Shown here: positions 19,847-28,380 of the stretch, piece by piece
Position numbering within the stretch: the first letter of the stretch is position 1
How the letters are laid out: the number at the start of each line of letters is the position of its first letter
Assembly (NCBI RefSeq): GCF_009757775.1
Contig: NZ_RHLK01000004.1
Span: forward strand, 181,198-245,197
DNA: 64,000 nucleotides
Direction: 5' to 3'
Source of the DNA: Paenibacillus lutrae
Lineage (GTDB): Bacteria; Bacillota; Bacilli; Paenibacillales; NBRC-103111
The notes under the pieces: model-generated
Databases searched by the model: none
The model's input: the letters and a program-made list of their open reading frames with translations, nothing else
What the model was told of the DNA's origin: nothing
Program-made: the position numbers and the translations under genes

Positions 19847-19875
19847 ACTATAATACTCTCTTTCATTTCTGTCAA
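19847..19875 (-). promoter_or_regulatory. Promoter reading toward cstR
   Basis: TTGACA, 17 bp, TATAGT on the minus strand with operator 1 directly downstream. Between this promoter and cstR (19513-19824) there is no intact gene; fragments of frame such as ALIDMDQARHNFEAFNG near 19580-19630 may be a decayed coding sequence (weak). Confidence 0.75.
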
Positions 19876-19913
19876 CATGTCCACACGACTCTTTCTTCCT
19901 ATATAAAAAAACC

Positions 19914-20013
19914 TGTGGATAACCATATCTGTGGATATGTTTATACAAACGGTTAAACTTATACACAATAGGCATTTAGACACCTGTTGATTTGTGTATA
20001 ACCCTGTGTATAT
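19914..20013. promoter_or_regulatory. Cluster of six DnaA-box-like 9-mers
   Basis: Within 100 bp there are TGTGGATAA (19914), TGTGGATAT (19930), TTATACAAA (19941), TTATACACA (19959), TGTGTATAA (19993) and TGTGTATAT (20005). Three of them fit the DnaA box TTATNCACA on one strand or the other, and three have one mismatch. The region has no gene. Bacillus carries DnaA-box clusters away from the origin that influence initiation (known); the same role here is inferred. No dnaA, dnaN or rep gene is nearby. Confidence 0.6.
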
Positions 20014-20176
20014 CTTCACCAAAACCTATCCTTACAGGATTGACGGGATACGAGTATACCACAATCTTTTCCCAGAGAACAGATGAAGTTAGTTCTCACC
20101 GCCTGCACACGCAGCAAAAAAAGCAGCCCTCCACAATCCGGAAAACTGCCCTCTAAAGTCTATCCACCGTGTGGAT

Positions 20177-20891
20177 CTAATTACTTCTCCATGTACGTAC
20201 ACTTTGTACGAATTTTGCGGGTTCATCGGTCGCATCCGCCAAGGCATCCTTCAGGAAAGCCGGCTCTAATGCATACGGCCAGACATCTCCATCCTGACCC
20301 GAGTTATTCAGATGAAGCTGAATCTGATTGAGCCCCTCAAACTGTGATTGCCGAGCCTGCAGGTAAATCTCCTGGATGCGCTCGGCGCTCCCTCCTATCC
20401 CCAGCATGCTGCGGACACCGGAAGCGATCGTCTTCATCCGCTTGCAGTTGTCCTGGACATTGTGGGTCGCAATCACCTGCTCGTGAACTACGTATTCGTC
20501 AATCAGAGCACCAAGCTGCTGCAAGTCCACTTCCTTGAGATCGAGATAGAACAAGCGCTCGGGGCTGCCGCGCATCTCTTCGAACACTTCCTTCAAGGGT
20601 GGAATCCGCTCGCCCTTGAAGAATTCACTGAATTTCACCCCCTCATCCCACTGCCGGATTGCCTCGAACGTAAAGGAAGAGACAGGACGGTCCTTGACAT
20701 CATCCGGCGCCGTTGTCGTTCTTGCAGGCGTCTCATCATGCAGGCATACCATGATCCCGTCGCTTGTCGTCCGGATATCCCCTTCGGGGATTCCTCCGAG
20801 GCATCCATGCGTACAGATTGGCCGCCATCGTATTGTCGGGGCGCTCATAGGCTCCGCCTCCACGGTGTGCCTGCGAATCGAACAATGCCAC
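20177..20891 (-). pseudogene. Frameshifted glycerophosphodiester phosphodiesterase
   Basis: The GDPD family signature is split between two frames. The catalytic AHRGGGAYERPDNTM segment is read in one frame up to about 20810; the continuation GGIPEGDIRTTSDGIMVCLHDETPARTT and the rest of the barrel to 20177 are in another. One extra base near YAW (about 20800-20812) explains the break. No full-length reading is possible, so the enzyme, which would release alcohol and glycerol 3-phosphate from glycerophosphodiesters, is probably lost. The beginning is also doubtful: no ribosome site precedes the GTG at 20891, and an inverted repeat sits immediately upstream. A sequencing error in a base run is the alternative. 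Confidence 0.8.
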
Positions 20892-20897
20892 GCAATA

Positions 20898-20929
20898 AAG
20901 ACACTTTAACCGTGAGGTCAAAGTGTCTT
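20898..20929. repeat. Inverted repeat before the GDPD pseudogene
   Basis: Arms AAGACACTTTAACC and GGTCAAAGTGTCTT (13 of 14 pairs, one wobble) with a 4-nt centre. No U-run follows on either strand, so it is more like an operator or a scar than a terminator. Confidence 0.7.
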
Positions 20930-21041
20930 CAAGCGTGCATCCGCGGGTCCAATGCACCTGATCTGCTGCCGCAACAGGAGAACGGATGGGATACACCCCT
21001 GTCTTACAGAAATCTCAATCGATGTTCACCATTATGAGAGC

Positions 21042-21596
21042 TTACTTCCCGGACTCTGCAAACAAATAAAACATATAATCGGTCGGAACGCTCCGATGAC
21101 CCAGCTGCCGCAGCATAGAGGAAAGGTTGCCCCGGTGGTAGGTTCCGTGATTAACGACATGCTGGACGGCTTCGGAGAGCTTTGTACGATAAACGCCGAA
21201 CTGAGGATGGGACAGAACAAATAAAGCATCCAGGTCCGTTTCCTTAAGAAATACGTGATAACGCTCGTAAATCCCGTTATACCGTGCCCACACCTCTTCT
21301 AATGGAATCTCTTTGCTTTCATCCGTAAGTTTCGTCAGCAGCTCGCTGCTTTCTTCAAAACTTGCACCCGAGAGCACATTAAGCCACCTGGCATCTATCG
21401 CATACATGTGGATAATCGCATCCGCGAGAGAAGCAAACGTACTCTGTATGCGGCGGCGGTGTTCTTCGGCTGGCAGCTCCAGAATGGACGTGATGACTCT
21501 TCTGTTGGCCCACTCATGATAATTAAACTGCCGCTGAGCCGGGTGAAGATTTGTATGTCCGCCGGACGTGAGCGATTTCTCCTGATTTATATCCAT
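21042..21596 (-). CDS. DinB-family protein
   Basis: A 184-residue four-helix DinB/YfiT-like protein. The metal-binding histidines are in HPAQRQFNYHEWANRR/IIHMYAIDARW and in VVNHGTYHRGNLSSMLRQLG, the pattern of DinB and bacillithiol transferases. Members act as metal-dependent thiol transferases or are uncharacterised; the substrate cannot be read from sequence. The ATG follows a GGAGG site. It stands alone. Confidence 0.85.
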   Translation of the reverse strand: MDINQEKSLTSGGHTNLHPAQRQFNYHEWANRRVITSILELPAEEHRRRIQSTFASLADAIIHMYAIDARWLNVLSGASFEESSELLTKLTDESKEIPLEEVWARYNGIYERYHVFLKETDLDALFVLSHPQFGVYRTKLSEAVQHVVNHGTYHRGNLSSMLRQLGHRSVPTDYMFYLFAESGK

Positions 21597-21692
21597 TTGG
21601 CGTTCAATCCTCCTGTTTATATTTTATTCCTAAATTTGTTTTATTCTAGATAACTTATCTATATCCTGTATGGGGCGGCAAAAACATAAAAA

Positions 21693-21714
21693 AGCTCAGC
21701 CGTCTGGCTGAGCT
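21693..21714 (-). terminator. Terminator of the ycl-type operon
   Basis: Minus strand AGCTCAGCC AGAC GGCTGAGCT followed by TTTTT, 20 bp after the stop codon of the substrate-binding protein gene. Confidence 0.9.
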
Positions 21715-21734
21715 TCTCAGGAAAGTAATCCTGT

Positions 21735-22709
21735 TTATTTAATAGCGCTGCTGATTTCTTTCACCATTTCAGCTACGGACACCAATCCGCCGCCGGACAG
21801 GTACCAGTAATCCGGGTTCAGGTAAACAATGTTGCCTTCTTTGAAAGCTTTCGTTGTTTTGACCAGTTCGTTCTCGATCACTTTCTTACTGGCTCCTTCG
21901 TTGCCGATCGCGGAATCACGGTCAACTACGAACAGGTAATCCGGGTTTTTCTCAACTATGAATTCATTGGAGATGGTATCCCCGTGAGTGGACACTTTAA
22001 TGGTCGGATCTACTGGTTTTACACCCAATACGTCATGAATAATACCAAAGCGGGAGCCTGGGCCGTAAGCACTGATTTTACCGCCGTTTACCAGCGTAAT
22101 CAGACCCGTCTTGCCATTTGCTGTCGCTTTCTCATTCAGCGCCTTGATGGAAGCTTCTACGCTCGCCACTTCTTTCTCCACTTCAGCTTCTTTACCGAAG
22201 ATCAGACCGAGGTTCTTATTGTTTTCTTTGTAGGAATCCATGTATTTGGAAGCGTCCACGCCCATGAAGATCGTCGGAGCAATCGAATTCAGCTCTTTGT
22301 ATGCTTCCTGTTGACGACCGGAAATAATGATCAGGTCCGGCTTCAATTTGTTAATGACTTCAAAAGCCGGCTCTTTCAGGCTGCCTACGTTCGTGTACTT
22401 AGCATCTTTGTATTTCTCCAGGTATTTAGGAAGTCCGTCCTGCGGTACGCCCACTACCGGTACGCCCAGTTTATCCAGGGAATCCAGTACGCCCATATCG
22501 AAAACGACAACTTTAGCCGGATTGGTTTTGAACGTCGCCTCACCAAGCTGGTGCTTGATCGTAATGTCCTTGGCCGGTGCAGTTGATGTGGTCGGCGCTG
22601 CCCCATCCTTGGATGCGCCGGATGTTACCTCTTTATTGTTCCCGCAGGCCGCTGTAACGACTGCCAGGATTAACGTCATGAACAGCATCGAAATTCTTCT
22701 TTTGCTCAC
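21735..22709 (-). CDS. yclQ: Siderophore-binding lipoprotein, YclQ type
   Basis: A 324-residue solute-binding protein of an iron-siderophore ABC importer. It starts at a GTG at 22709 with a GGAG site; an upstream ATG at 22745 lacks one. The signal sequence ends at a lipobox-like TAAC, giving a lipid-anchored protein. The body follows Bacillus subtilis YclQ (petrobactin binding) closely in pattern: KVVVFDMGVLDSLDKLG, LPKYLEKY, VGSLKEPAFE, DLIIISGRQQEAYKEL and YWYLSGGGLVSVAEMV. It is the last gene of the operon, and follows an 86-122 bp gap after the ATPase gene that contains two DnaA-box-like sequences. The ligand (petrobactin or another catecholate) is inferred. Confidence 0.88.
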   Translation of the reverse strand: MSKRRISMLFMTLILAVVTAACGNNKEVTSGASKDGAAPTTSTAPAKDITIKHQLGEATFKTNPAKVVVFDMGVLDSLDKLGVPVVGVPQDGLPKYLEKYKDAKYTNVGSLKEPAFEVINKLKPDLIIISGRQQEAYKELNSIAPTIFMGVDASKYMDSYKENNKNLGLIFGKEAEVEKEVASVEASIKALNEKATANGKTGLITLVNGGKISAYGPGSRFGIIHDVLGVKPVDPTIKVSTHGDTISNEFIVEKNPDYLFVVDRDSAIGNEGASKKVIENELVKTTKAFKEGNIVYLNPDYWYLSGGGLVSVAEMVKEISSAIK

Positions 22710-22746
22710 TTGAATCACTCCTATAAAATAATTTGTATTGTACACA

Positions 22747-22783
22747 TGTGGATAAGCCGCATCTCGGTGTGAGTTTATCCACT
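22747..22783. promoter_or_regulatory. Two DnaA-box-like sites in the yclP-yclQ gap
   Basis: TGTGGATAA (22747, perfect) and TTATCCACT (22775, one mismatch), inverted relative to each other, 28 bp apart. Whether DnaA binds here is unknown. Confidence 0.4.
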
Positions 22784-22831
22784 GTTGAATAACATCTTCA
22801 GGTAGTACAGATAGGCTAAGATTCTCAACTG

Positions 22832-23590
22832 CTAGTTAAAATAGAGACAGAATCGGTTGCCATTCACGTTGTGGATCTCGATATCCATATCGTAGATCTC
22901 CTTCAACACGGCAGATTCTATAATCTCGTCCGTCGTCCCTTCCTTGACGACCTTGCCGTCCTTGAGGGCGACAATGTAATCGGAATGGCAGGAAGCGAAG
23001 TTGATATCGTGGATTACGATGACAATCGTCTTACCAAGCTCCTCCACCAGCCTTCTGAGCACCCTCATAATTTGCACGGAATGCTTCATATCGAGGTTAT
23101 TCAATGGCTCATCGAGCAGAATATACTCCGTATTCTGAGCCAGCACCATCGCCAGATAGGCTCTTTGCCTCTGGCCGCCGCTGAGCTCATCCAGGAATTT
23201 ATCCTGCATCTCTTGAAGCTCCATATAAGCGATCGCTTCATCGACGAATTTGTCGTCTTCGGCAGTAAGTCTGCCCTGAGAGTATGGGAACCGCCCAAAG
23301 TTAACCAAATCCCGGATAGTAAGACGTATGTTAATGTGGTTGGACTGCTTGAGAATGGAAATTTTCTTGGCCAGGTCGTTACTTTTCCACTGCCCGATTT
23401 CCTGGCCGTCAATCACCACTTCACCTTCGTCCTTTGTAATCAAACGGCTGACCATCGATAACAAAGTACTTTTGCCGGCGCCGTTAGGTCCGATAAAAGA
23501 AGTAATCTTCCCCTTCTCGATCCTGACGGAGACATTGTCGACCACTTTTTTGCTGCCGTATTGTTTGGATACGTTTTTTACCTCTACCAC
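22832..23590 (-). CDS. yclP: Siderophore ABC importer ATPase, YclP type
   Basis: A 252-residue ABC ATPase with Walker A GPNGAGKS, signature LSGGQRQRAY, Walker B YILLDEPLNNLD and the H-loop IVIHD. It powers import of iron-siderophore through YclN/YclO. It begins with GTG at 23590 after an AAAGGAG site and overlaps the end of yclO by 7 bp, pointing to translational coupling. Confidence 0.93.
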   Translation of the reverse strand: MVEVKNVSKQYGSKKVVDNVSVRIEKGKITSFIGPNGAGKSTLLSMVSRLITKDEGEVVIDGQEIGQWKSNDLAKKISILKQSNHINIRLTIRDLVNFGRFPYSQGRLTAEDDKFVDEAIAYMELQEMQDKFLDELSGGQRQRAYLAMVLAQNTEYILLDEPLNNLDMKHSVQIMRVLRRLVEELGKTIVIVIHDINFASCHSDYIVALKDGKVVKEGTTDEIIESAVLKEIYDMDIEIHNVNGNRFCLYFN

Positions 23591-24537
23591 GATTTTTTCT
23601 CCTTTAATAGAAGATAGATAAAGTAGACACCACCGATGAAGTTGATAATCACGCTCAAAGTTGTTGAGAAGGTGAATACCCGTTCTACAATCAGCAGACC
23701 TCCCACTAAAGCAATGATGCTGATCAGGATGGAGCCTGTAATAAGATCCTTGTGCCGGTAGGTTCTCAGGAATTCATGAACCACGTTCGCAACCAGGAGA
23801 CCCAGGAACGTAATCGGCCCGACGAGCGCAGTGGCAATCGAGATGAGAATCGCGACTACGACCAGCAGCCTTTTGACCACATAATCATAATCAATCCCCA
23901 GGTTTATGGCATGTTCCCTGCCGAGCGCCAGCACATCCAGATATTTGGTAAACCGGGCGAAGTACGCAATGACCAGCGCCAGCAGGACAATCGAGATGAT
24001 CAGCAAATCCGTGTTCACGTTGTTAAAGCTGGCGAACATTTTGTCCTGTACCCGCAAGAACTCATTCGGATCAATCAGAACCTGCATGAACGAGGAAATA
24101 CTCTGGAAGAACGTCCCGAAGATTAGCCCGACCAGCAGGAGAAAGTACAGATTGTTGCCCTCTCTTTTGAAAAGCAATTTGTACAGCACCCCGGTGAACA
24201 TAACCATGAGCGCAATGGAAAGAAGGAAGTTGACGTTCTTGTTAAGCAGGAAGCTGGCTGAGCCGCCCAGGAAGACGATGGCTGTCTGGAACAGCATATA
24301 CAAGGAATCCAGTCCGATAATGCTCGGCGTCAGAATCCGGTTATTCGTAATCGTCTGGAAGACCATTGTCGAGAAAGCGATCGCTCCGCCCGTCAGAATA
24401 ATGGCGAGGATCTTCTTGGGTCTACTCCGCAATATGTAGTCCCAGTTGCCTGCTGCATCAATCGTCATAAAGATGGCAATCAGGACGAGTGCGATGACGG
24501 CTAGGATACTGATTTTCAGTTGTACTTTTGCATTCAT
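23584..24537 (-). CDS. yclO: Siderophore ABC importer permease, YclO type
   Basis: A 317-residue FecCD-family permease with about nine or ten membrane helices and the conserved GREHAINLGIDYD and GPITFLGLLVANVVHE segments, which contact the ATPase. ATGA overlap with yclN (24534-24537) shows coupled translation. It pairs with YclN as a heterodimeric channel. Confidence 0.92.
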   Translation of the reverse strand: MNAKVQLKISILAVIALVLIAIFMTIDAAGNWDYILRSRPKKILAIILTGGAIAFSTMVFQTITNNRILTPSIIGLDSLYMLFQTAIVFLGGSASFLLNKNVNFLLSIALMVMFTGVLYKLLFKREGNNLYFLLLVGLIFGTFFQSISSFMQVLIDPNEFLRVQDKMFASFNNVNTDLLIISIVLLALVIAYFARFTKYLDVLALGREHAINLGIDYDYVVKRLLVVVAILISIATALVGPITFLGLLVANVVHEFLRTYRHKDLITGSILISIIALVGGLLIVERVFTFSTTLSVIINFIGGVYFIYLLLKEKKSW

Positions 24538-25481
24538 AATGCCTTTCTCCTCATAAGCAGATAAAGAAAAATTCCACTTCCGATAACGCCGACGGTCAGT
24601 CCGATGGAAATCTCATACGGGAAGATGATAATCCGGCCCAGGATGTCACAGAACAGAACGAAGACGGCGCCCAGCAAAGCTGTATGAGGAAGACTTTTCT
24701 TCAGGTTGTCGCCCGTGTACAAAGTAACGATATTCGGAATGATGAGACCCAGGAAAGGCAGCATACCGACGGTTAGCAGAACTACGGAAGACACAAGCGC
24801 TACGATGATAAGGCCGATGTTGACGACCTGTTTGTATTTGAGACCGAGATTCGTGGAGAACTCCGCCCCCATTCCCGCAATGGTGAAGCGGTTCGCGTAG
24901 AAGTAAGCAATGATCAGAATCGGTATGCTTACATAGAGCAGCTCGTAGCGTCCTTTCATGATCATCGAGAAATCACCCTGCAGCCACGCGGACATGTTCT
25001 GGATCAGACCATTCTTATAAGCAAAGAAGGTTGTAATGGAATTGACGATGTTACCGAACATCAATCCAACCAAAGGAATGAAAATCGTATCCTTGTACTT
25101 CACCCGGTCTAGAATCTTCATAAAGATGAAGGTACCGAGGAGGGCGAAAGCAAAGGCCACAAGCATCTTCTGGAGCGGAGTCGCAGATCCGAACAGCATC
25201 ATCGCAACGAGAATACCGAACCTCGCAGAATCCATCGTTCCGGCCGTTGTCGGTGATACAAACTTGTTGCGGCTTAGCTGCTGCATAATCAGACCGACAA
25301 CGCTCATTGAGATTCCCGCGATCAGAATCGCGATTAATCTTGGCAGCCTGCTGACAAGCATAATTTGTACTTTATCATCACTCAGGTTAAACAGATCCAA
25401 AGGGCTTATGTTCTTAACCCCAATAAACAGTGAGATAAAAGATAAGACGATTAGCGCAATGACGAGATATCTCTTTTTCAT
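24534..25481 (-). CDS. yclN: Siderophore ABC importer permease, YclN type
   Basis: A 315-residue FecCD-family permease and first gene of the operon. The start at 25481 has an AAAGGAA site; a longer frame from 25526 has none. It has about nine hydrophobic helices, GISMSVVGLIMQQLSRNKF near the N-terminus and MLPFLGLIIPNIVTLYTG near the C-terminus. A promoter and Fur box lie 70-130 bp upstream, so iron repression is expected. Confidence 0.92.
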   Translation of the reverse strand: MKKRYLVIALIVLSFISLFIGVKNISPLDLFNLSDDKVQIMLVSRLPRLIAILIAGISMSVVGLIMQQLSRNKFVSPTTAGTMDSARFGILVAMMLFGSATPLQKMLVAFAFALLGTFIFMKILDRVKYKDTIFIPLVGLMFGNIVNSITTFFAYKNGLIQNMSAWLQGDFSMIMKGRYELLYVSIPILIIAYFYANRFTIAGMGAEFSTNLGLKYKQVVNIGLIIVALVSSVVLLTVGMLPFLGLIIPNIVTLYTGDNLKKSLPHTALLGAVFVLFCDILGRIIIFPYEISIGLTVGVIGSGIFLYLLMRRKAL

Positions 25482-25551
25482 AACAGTTCCTTTGGGCGGC
25501 GTAGTAATGTTGAATGAAAATTTCATTAATCGGAATCTTTATCAGTAAGAA

Positions 25552-25566
25552 TGAGACTCATTATCA
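25552..25566. promoter_or_regulatory. Fur box
   Basis: TGAGACTCATTATCA fits the 7-1-7 Fur consensus TGATAATNATTATCA with two mismatches, all in the left arm. It lies just downstream of the promoter at 25585-25612 and upstream of yclN, where bound Fur would block transcription. Confidence 0.75.
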
Positions 25567-25584
25567 TTTAGGCTTACTTAGAGT

Positions 25585-25612
25585 ATTATAGCACCTCCCC
25601 CTCATCTGTCAA
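25585..25612 (-). promoter_or_regulatory. Promoter of the yclNOPQ-like operon
   Basis: Perfect hexamers TTGACA and TATAAT with a 16-bp spacer on the minus strand. The neighbouring stretch 25613-25774 shows no gene. Confidence 0.85.
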
Positions 25613-25774
25613 TCTTATAAAGCGAATTTGGGTTGTATATTTATACATTTGAACAAATATTGAAAAAATCAGCTGTTTATGCGGGATTATTAGGACAAAC
25701 CAAGGGTTTATATTTCATATAGAAACAAAATTATGCAGATTATAATGATTATTAATCACCTTGTATTCAGGCGC

Positions 25775-25808
25775 AAAAAAGCACGGAGGTGAACCTCCAT
25801 GCTTTTTT
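25775..25808. terminator. Bidirectional terminator after the DsrE gene
   Basis: AAAAAAGCACGGAGGT and ACCTCCATGCTTTTTT arms with a GA centre; A-run and U-run on both strands. It ends the minus-strand gene at 25826. Confidence 0.85.
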
Positions 25809-25825
25809 ACTTCCCGTGTATGCAA

Positions 25826-26314
25826 TTAAATAAACAAGTTCACTTTCGCCTGGCTGGCGTCGCCCAGATAAGCGGCTACACCGGCGTATTCGATATCATC
25901 GATCAACTCTTCCTCTTGCAGGCCGAGCAGATCCATTGTCATCGTGCAGGCAACGAGCTTCACGCCCTGCTCCTGCGCTAACTCAATCAGCTGAGGAAGC
26001 GACAGCGCGTTGTGCTTTTTCATGACGTGCTTGATCATCTGCGGACCCATGCCGGCAAAATTCATTTTGGACAGGCCCAGCTTCCCGGGGCCTCGCGGCA
26101 TCATCCAGCCGAAGGCTTTCTCGAGAAAGCCTTTCTTCACGTTCACGGCTTCGTCTTTGCGGAGCGTGTTGAGGCCCCAGAAGGTGAAGAAAATCGTGAC
26201 CTCGTGGTCATAAGCGGCTGCACCGTTAGCTATAATAAAAGCGGCAATGGCTTTGTCCAGTTCACCGCTGAAAAGTACAATGGTCGTTCGTTCCTTCTGA
26301 TTCTCCATCTCCAT
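25826..26314 (-). CDS. DsrE/DsrF-like sulfur-relay protein
   Basis: A 162-residue DsrE/F/H-fold protein. It has the N-terminal VLFSGELDKAIAAFIIANGAAA, a hydrophobic VTIFFTFWGLNTLRK strand and the segment VKLVACTMTMDLLGL, whose Cys is the likely persulfide carrier. It resembles Bacillus YrkE. The start at 26314 has a GAGGTG site. It has its own operator-promoter (26348) and so forms a second sulfur transcription unit behind the TusA gene. It probably passes sulfane sulfur between TusA and rhodanese proteins (inference). Confidence 0.85.
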   Translation of the reverse strand: MEMENQKERTTIVLFSGELDKAIAAFIIANGAAAYDHEVTIFFTFWGLNTLRKDEAVNVKKGFLEKAFGWMMPRGPGKLGLSKMNFAGMGPQMIKHVMKKHNALSLPQLIELAQEQGVKLVACTMTMDLLGLQEEELIDDIEYAGVAAYLGDASQAKVNLFI

Positions 26315-26347
26315 GAATCGCACCTCATTACTCTTTGTATTTTACCT

Positions 26348-26363
26348 TTACCCGTATAGGTAT
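26348..26363. promoter_or_regulatory. CstR-type operator 2 with promoter
   Basis: TTACCCGTATAGGTAT, two mismatches from the arms of operators 1 and 3. On the minus strand TTGAAA, 17 bp, TAGTGT lies directly upstream (26368-26396 region), so geometry matches the other two sites. It controls the DsrE gene at 25826. Confidence 0.65.
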
Positions 26364-26434
26364 ACACTAGATTAAAATTTTTTTGATTTCAACCGTTAAT
26401 ATCCTCCATGACCTCTTCGGAAGCCCCACAAAAG

Positions 26435-26465
26435 GGAAGCGAACACCGGGTTCGGGTCCGCTTCC
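26435..26465 (-). terminator. Terminator of the sulfur operon
   Basis: Minus strand GGAAGCG / CGCTTCC arms with partly paired centre, followed by CTTTTG, just after the TusA stop codon. The U-run is short, so some read-through into the DsrE gene is possible. Confidence 0.6.
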
Positions 26466-26470
26466 TTTTC

Positions 26471-26698
26471 CTAGCTTTTTTTCACATAAAACGTGTACAC
26501 GCCATTGTCTTCCTCATGCTTCACAAGCTCGTGCTTCGTCTGTTTCACCCAGGCCTGGAAATCATTCAGCGAGCCTTTATCGGTGGAGATGACCTGCATA
26601 ACCTGCCCGCTCTCCAGCGTATCGAGAGCTTTCTTGGCTTTAACGATCGGCATCGGACAAGCCATGCCTTTGGTGTCTACTGTAATGTTGGATTCCAT
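26471..26698 (-). CDS. yrkI: TusA-family sulfurtransferase
   Basis: A 75-residue TusA protein with DTKGMACPMPIVKAKKAL, where the Cys of CPMP carries the persulfide. Length is typical. It lies 14 bp after the MBL gene and is preceded by GGAGGA. The similarity to YrkI is by position and size. Confidence 0.9.
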   Translation of the reverse strand: MESNITVDTKGMACPMPIVKAKKALDTLESGQVMQVISTDKGSLNDFQAWVKQTKHELVKHEEDNGVYTFYVKKS

Positions 26699-26712
26699 GA
26701 GTATCTTCCTCC

Positions 26713-27858
26713 TTAGTTGTCATGAACGGCGCAGCGGTTCGGCCCTATCTCCATCTCGCGCTGCTCTTCTTCACCGGGCGTAATTCTGCCCATGTTCGTC
26801 TGTCTGATTTCCTGATAAGCGTTCGGCTGCGGCGGCAGGTTCTCGGATACCGTGCTTCTGAACTCCGCTTCATTCTGAATATTCAGGCCCGGATTATCTT
26901 TGAACAGGTCACCCAGACGGGCGGATACCAGGCCGCCTTCGCCCAGCTCCGCAAACTTGCCGAAGTGAGCCGGAAGAACGAGCAAGTCGTCCGACAACTG
27001 CTTGTAGCGGTCATACAGCGTGGTCCGCAGGTCCGCGACCCAGTCCTCCGCTTTACCCGCCAAGTCCGGCCGTCCAATCGATGCCACGAATAGAATATCG
27101 CCTGTCAGCAGATACTGGTCATCGACAATAAACGATGTGCTCCCGATCGTGTGGCCCGGAGAATAGATCGGCTGAATGCCGATTCTTGTGCTGCCTACCG
27201 TGATATCTGAGCCTTCCTCCAGCTTCTCATAGCTGAAAACCACTTCATCGGCGTCTTTCGGAGGCAGCCAGTAGGTTGCGCCCGTCTGCTCCGCTAATCT
27301 ACGTCCGCCGGAAATATGGTCCGCATGCAGATGCGTATCCAGCGTGTGCTTGATGACGGCGCTATGCTCCTTAGCAAAATCCGCGAATACATCTGTGGTG
27401 CGCACCGCGTCGATCACAGCCGCTTCTCCGCCGGAGATCACCATGTATGACAGACAGCCTTTACCGATGCGTACGAACTGGTAGATTTCTCCCCCGTCCT
27501 TCAGGTCGCCGGCTTTAACCGGCTCCAAATGCTCGCTCCAGGATTTCATTCCTCCCAGTAGATAAGCTATATTCGTCCGGCCGCTCTCTGCTAACTGCTC
27601 TGCGACGAACTTGGAAGAGCCTTCCTTGGCGCAGACAACCAGCACTTCCCCGTCAGCCGGAATCTTGTCCAGTACGTGGTCCACGCCGTCAAGCAGCTCG
27701 AAATAAGGGACGTTAATAACCTCCACCCGGCTGCCTTCGATCTTCCAATCGTTAAAATCATCCTCATTGCGTACATCCAGTATAAAAAGAGGCTCGTCAC
27801 GAAGCACTTTGCGGGTTACTTCAGCTGCTGTCATTCCCCGTATTTCCGCTGTACTCAT
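26713..27858 (-). CDS. yrkH: Rhodanese-MBL fusion, persulfide dioxygenase-like
   Basis: A 381-residue protein. A rhodanese domain comes first (about 1-115), with LDVRNEDDF and the active-site loop [10 protein letters not shown] metallo-beta-lactamase domain follows (about 120-330) with [19 protein letters not shown] and TGDILF, like ETHE1-type persulfide dioxygenases that oxidise glutathione or other low-molecular-weight persulfide to sulfite. Domain order is reversed compared with staphylococcal CstB, where the dioxygenase is N-terminal. Start: GGAGGAG site. It probably detoxifies sulfide-derived persulfides with its TusA and rhodanese partners. Confidence 0.9.
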   Translation of the reverse strand: MSTAEIRGMTAAEVTRKVLRDEPLFILDVRNEDDFNDWKIEGSRVEVINVPYFELLDGVDHVLDKIPADGEVLVVCAKEGSSKFVAEQLAESGRTNIAYLLGGMKSWSEHLEPVKAGDLKDGGEIYQFVRIGKGCLSYMVISGGEAAVIDAVRTTDVFADFAKEHSAVIKHTLDTHLHADHISGGRRLAEQTGATYWLPPKDADEVVFSYEKLEEGSDITVGSTRIGIQPIYSPGHTIGSTSFIVDDQYLLTGDILFVASIGRPDLAGKAEDWVADLRTTLYDRYKQLSDDLLVLPAHFGKFAELGEGGLVSARLGDLFKDNPGLNIQNEAEFRSTVSENLPPQPNAYQEIRQTNMGRITPGEEEQREMEIGPNRCAVHDN

Positions 27859-27939
27859 TCCTTATTCTCCTCCCGTTCCCTATTGTGTTTGTACACCTAT
27901 TGCTATTGCGCCTTTAATGATTCAAGCAGTTAACTTTCC

Positions 27940-28335
27940 TTAGAATGTGAGAGTTACATTCGCGTCGAAGGCAAAATCCAGGAAGGTTGCCGCGCCGCCA
28001 ACTTCAATACCCGGTACGAAATCTTCTTCTTTAAGTCCGATTACGTCCATTGTCATCTGGCAGGCGATAATGCGGACGCCCATTTCCTGCGCCATTTCGA
28101 GCAGCTGCTCGATTGCGGGTACGTTGGCATTCTTGAAGCCTTCGGCCATCTGCTCTTTGCCTGCCGGAAGCGGCAGCTGCTTGTGCATGTCCTTGTGAAT
28201 CAGGTTCAGCCCTTCGAAGGTAAAGAAGACGGCAACCTGGGCATCGGTCGCAGCCGCTGCCGTGGCGATGTTAAATACTTTATAAGCGTCAAATAATCCG
28301 CCGTTGGATGCGATAATCGCTACTTTGTTAGTCAT
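27940..28335 (-). CDS. yrkE: DsrE/DsrF-like sulfur-relay protein, second copy
   Basis: A 131-residue DsrE/F-fold protein with AIIASNGGLFDAYKVFNIA, VAVFFTFEGLNLIHK and VRIIACQMTMDVIGL (candidate persulfide Cys). It is homologous to the protein at 25826 but shorter. The ATG at 28335 has a GGAGGG site; a longer frame lacks one. It lies 45 bp after the TusA-rhodanese gene. Confidence 0.87.
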   Translation of the reverse strand: MTNKVAIIASNGGLFDAYKVFNIATAAAATDAQVAVFFTFEGLNLIHKDMHKQLPLPAGKEQMAEGFKNANVPAIEQLLEMAQEMGVRIIACQMTMDVIGLKEEDFVPGIEVGGAATFLDFAFDANVTLTF

Positions 28336-28380
28336 GATCGTAAGCCCTCCTGAGATTCTGATGTCATAAGTCAAATTCAA

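Noticed and set aside
19831-20022. 63-codon minus-strand frame across the DnaA-box cluster
   Set aside because: Covers operator and boxes; composition typical of non-coding AT-rich DNA.
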